A stretch of DNA of 34,491 nucleotides, taken from the NCBI GenBank assembly GCA_937884725.1, contig CAKZYH010000371.1, positions 1 to 34,491 on the forward strand, in the 5' to 3' direction. Shown here one piece after another: positions 34,436 to 34,491 of the stretch (the first letter of the stretch is position 1; each line of letters opens with the position of its first letter). The position numbers and the translations under genes were made by a program. Source of the stretch: an uncultured Paracoccaceae bacterium (GTDB lineage Bacteria > Pseudomonadota > Alphaproteobacteria > Rhizobiales > Amorphaceae). The notes under the pieces were generated by a model, which did no database searches, was not told where the DNA came from, and saw nothing but the letters and a program-made list of their open reading frames with translations.

Positions 34436-34491
34436 CGGGGCTTCCGTCGTCAGCGCAGCATCATGGTCGGCAGCCACAGCGACAATGCCGG

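Noticed and set aside
1-34491. CRISPR arrays, tRNA/rRNA genes, transposases, integrases, toxin-antitoxin or defence operons
   Set aside because: No regularly spaced repeats, RNA gene signatures or matching protein motifs were seen by eye; formal scans (tRNAscan-SE, CRISPRCasFinder, DefenseFinder) could not be run.

Overview
The window is a GC-rich, gene-dense stretch that looks alphaproteobacterial, possibly marine (inference from gene content). I see no CRISPR array, tRNA/rRNA, transposase or recognisable defence system. Gene blocks, left to right: (i) an N-methyl/betaine demethylation module: partial soxB-like sarcosine oxidase beta, a LysR regulator, a GbcA/Stc2-like Rieske oxygenase, its GbcB-like reductase, and a DgcA/StcD-like OYE-family demethylase; (ii) a LysE exporter, a NavAb/NaChBac-type voltage-gated sodium channel, an AcuI-type acrylyl-CoA reductase, a GbsR/MarR regulator and an orphan Fe(III)-type substrate-binding protein; (iii) tamB-tamA; (iv) three tandem paralogous TRAP substrate-binding proteins, followed by a TetR/small-membrane-protein unit and then dctQ-dctM; (v) an UxaA-family dehydratase, a tandem DUF1508 protein, a nitronate monooxygenase-like protein and a PhyH-family dioxygenase; (vi) a Crp/Fnr regulator, an L,D-transpeptidase, a DUF2927 protein, an SDR and an amidohydrolase. 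The most distinctive signals not explained by gene calls are: a pair of perfect GTACA-N4-TGTAC operators next to tetR; a perfect 8-bp hairpin that would sequester the acuI Shine-Dalgarno; an alternating AGAATATT palindrome array with an ICE/Irr-like motif before the Fe-binding protein; a terminator-like hairpin overlapping the dctQ stop codon, inside the dctQ-dctM unit; and three mosaic TRAP receptors with only one membrane component pair in view.
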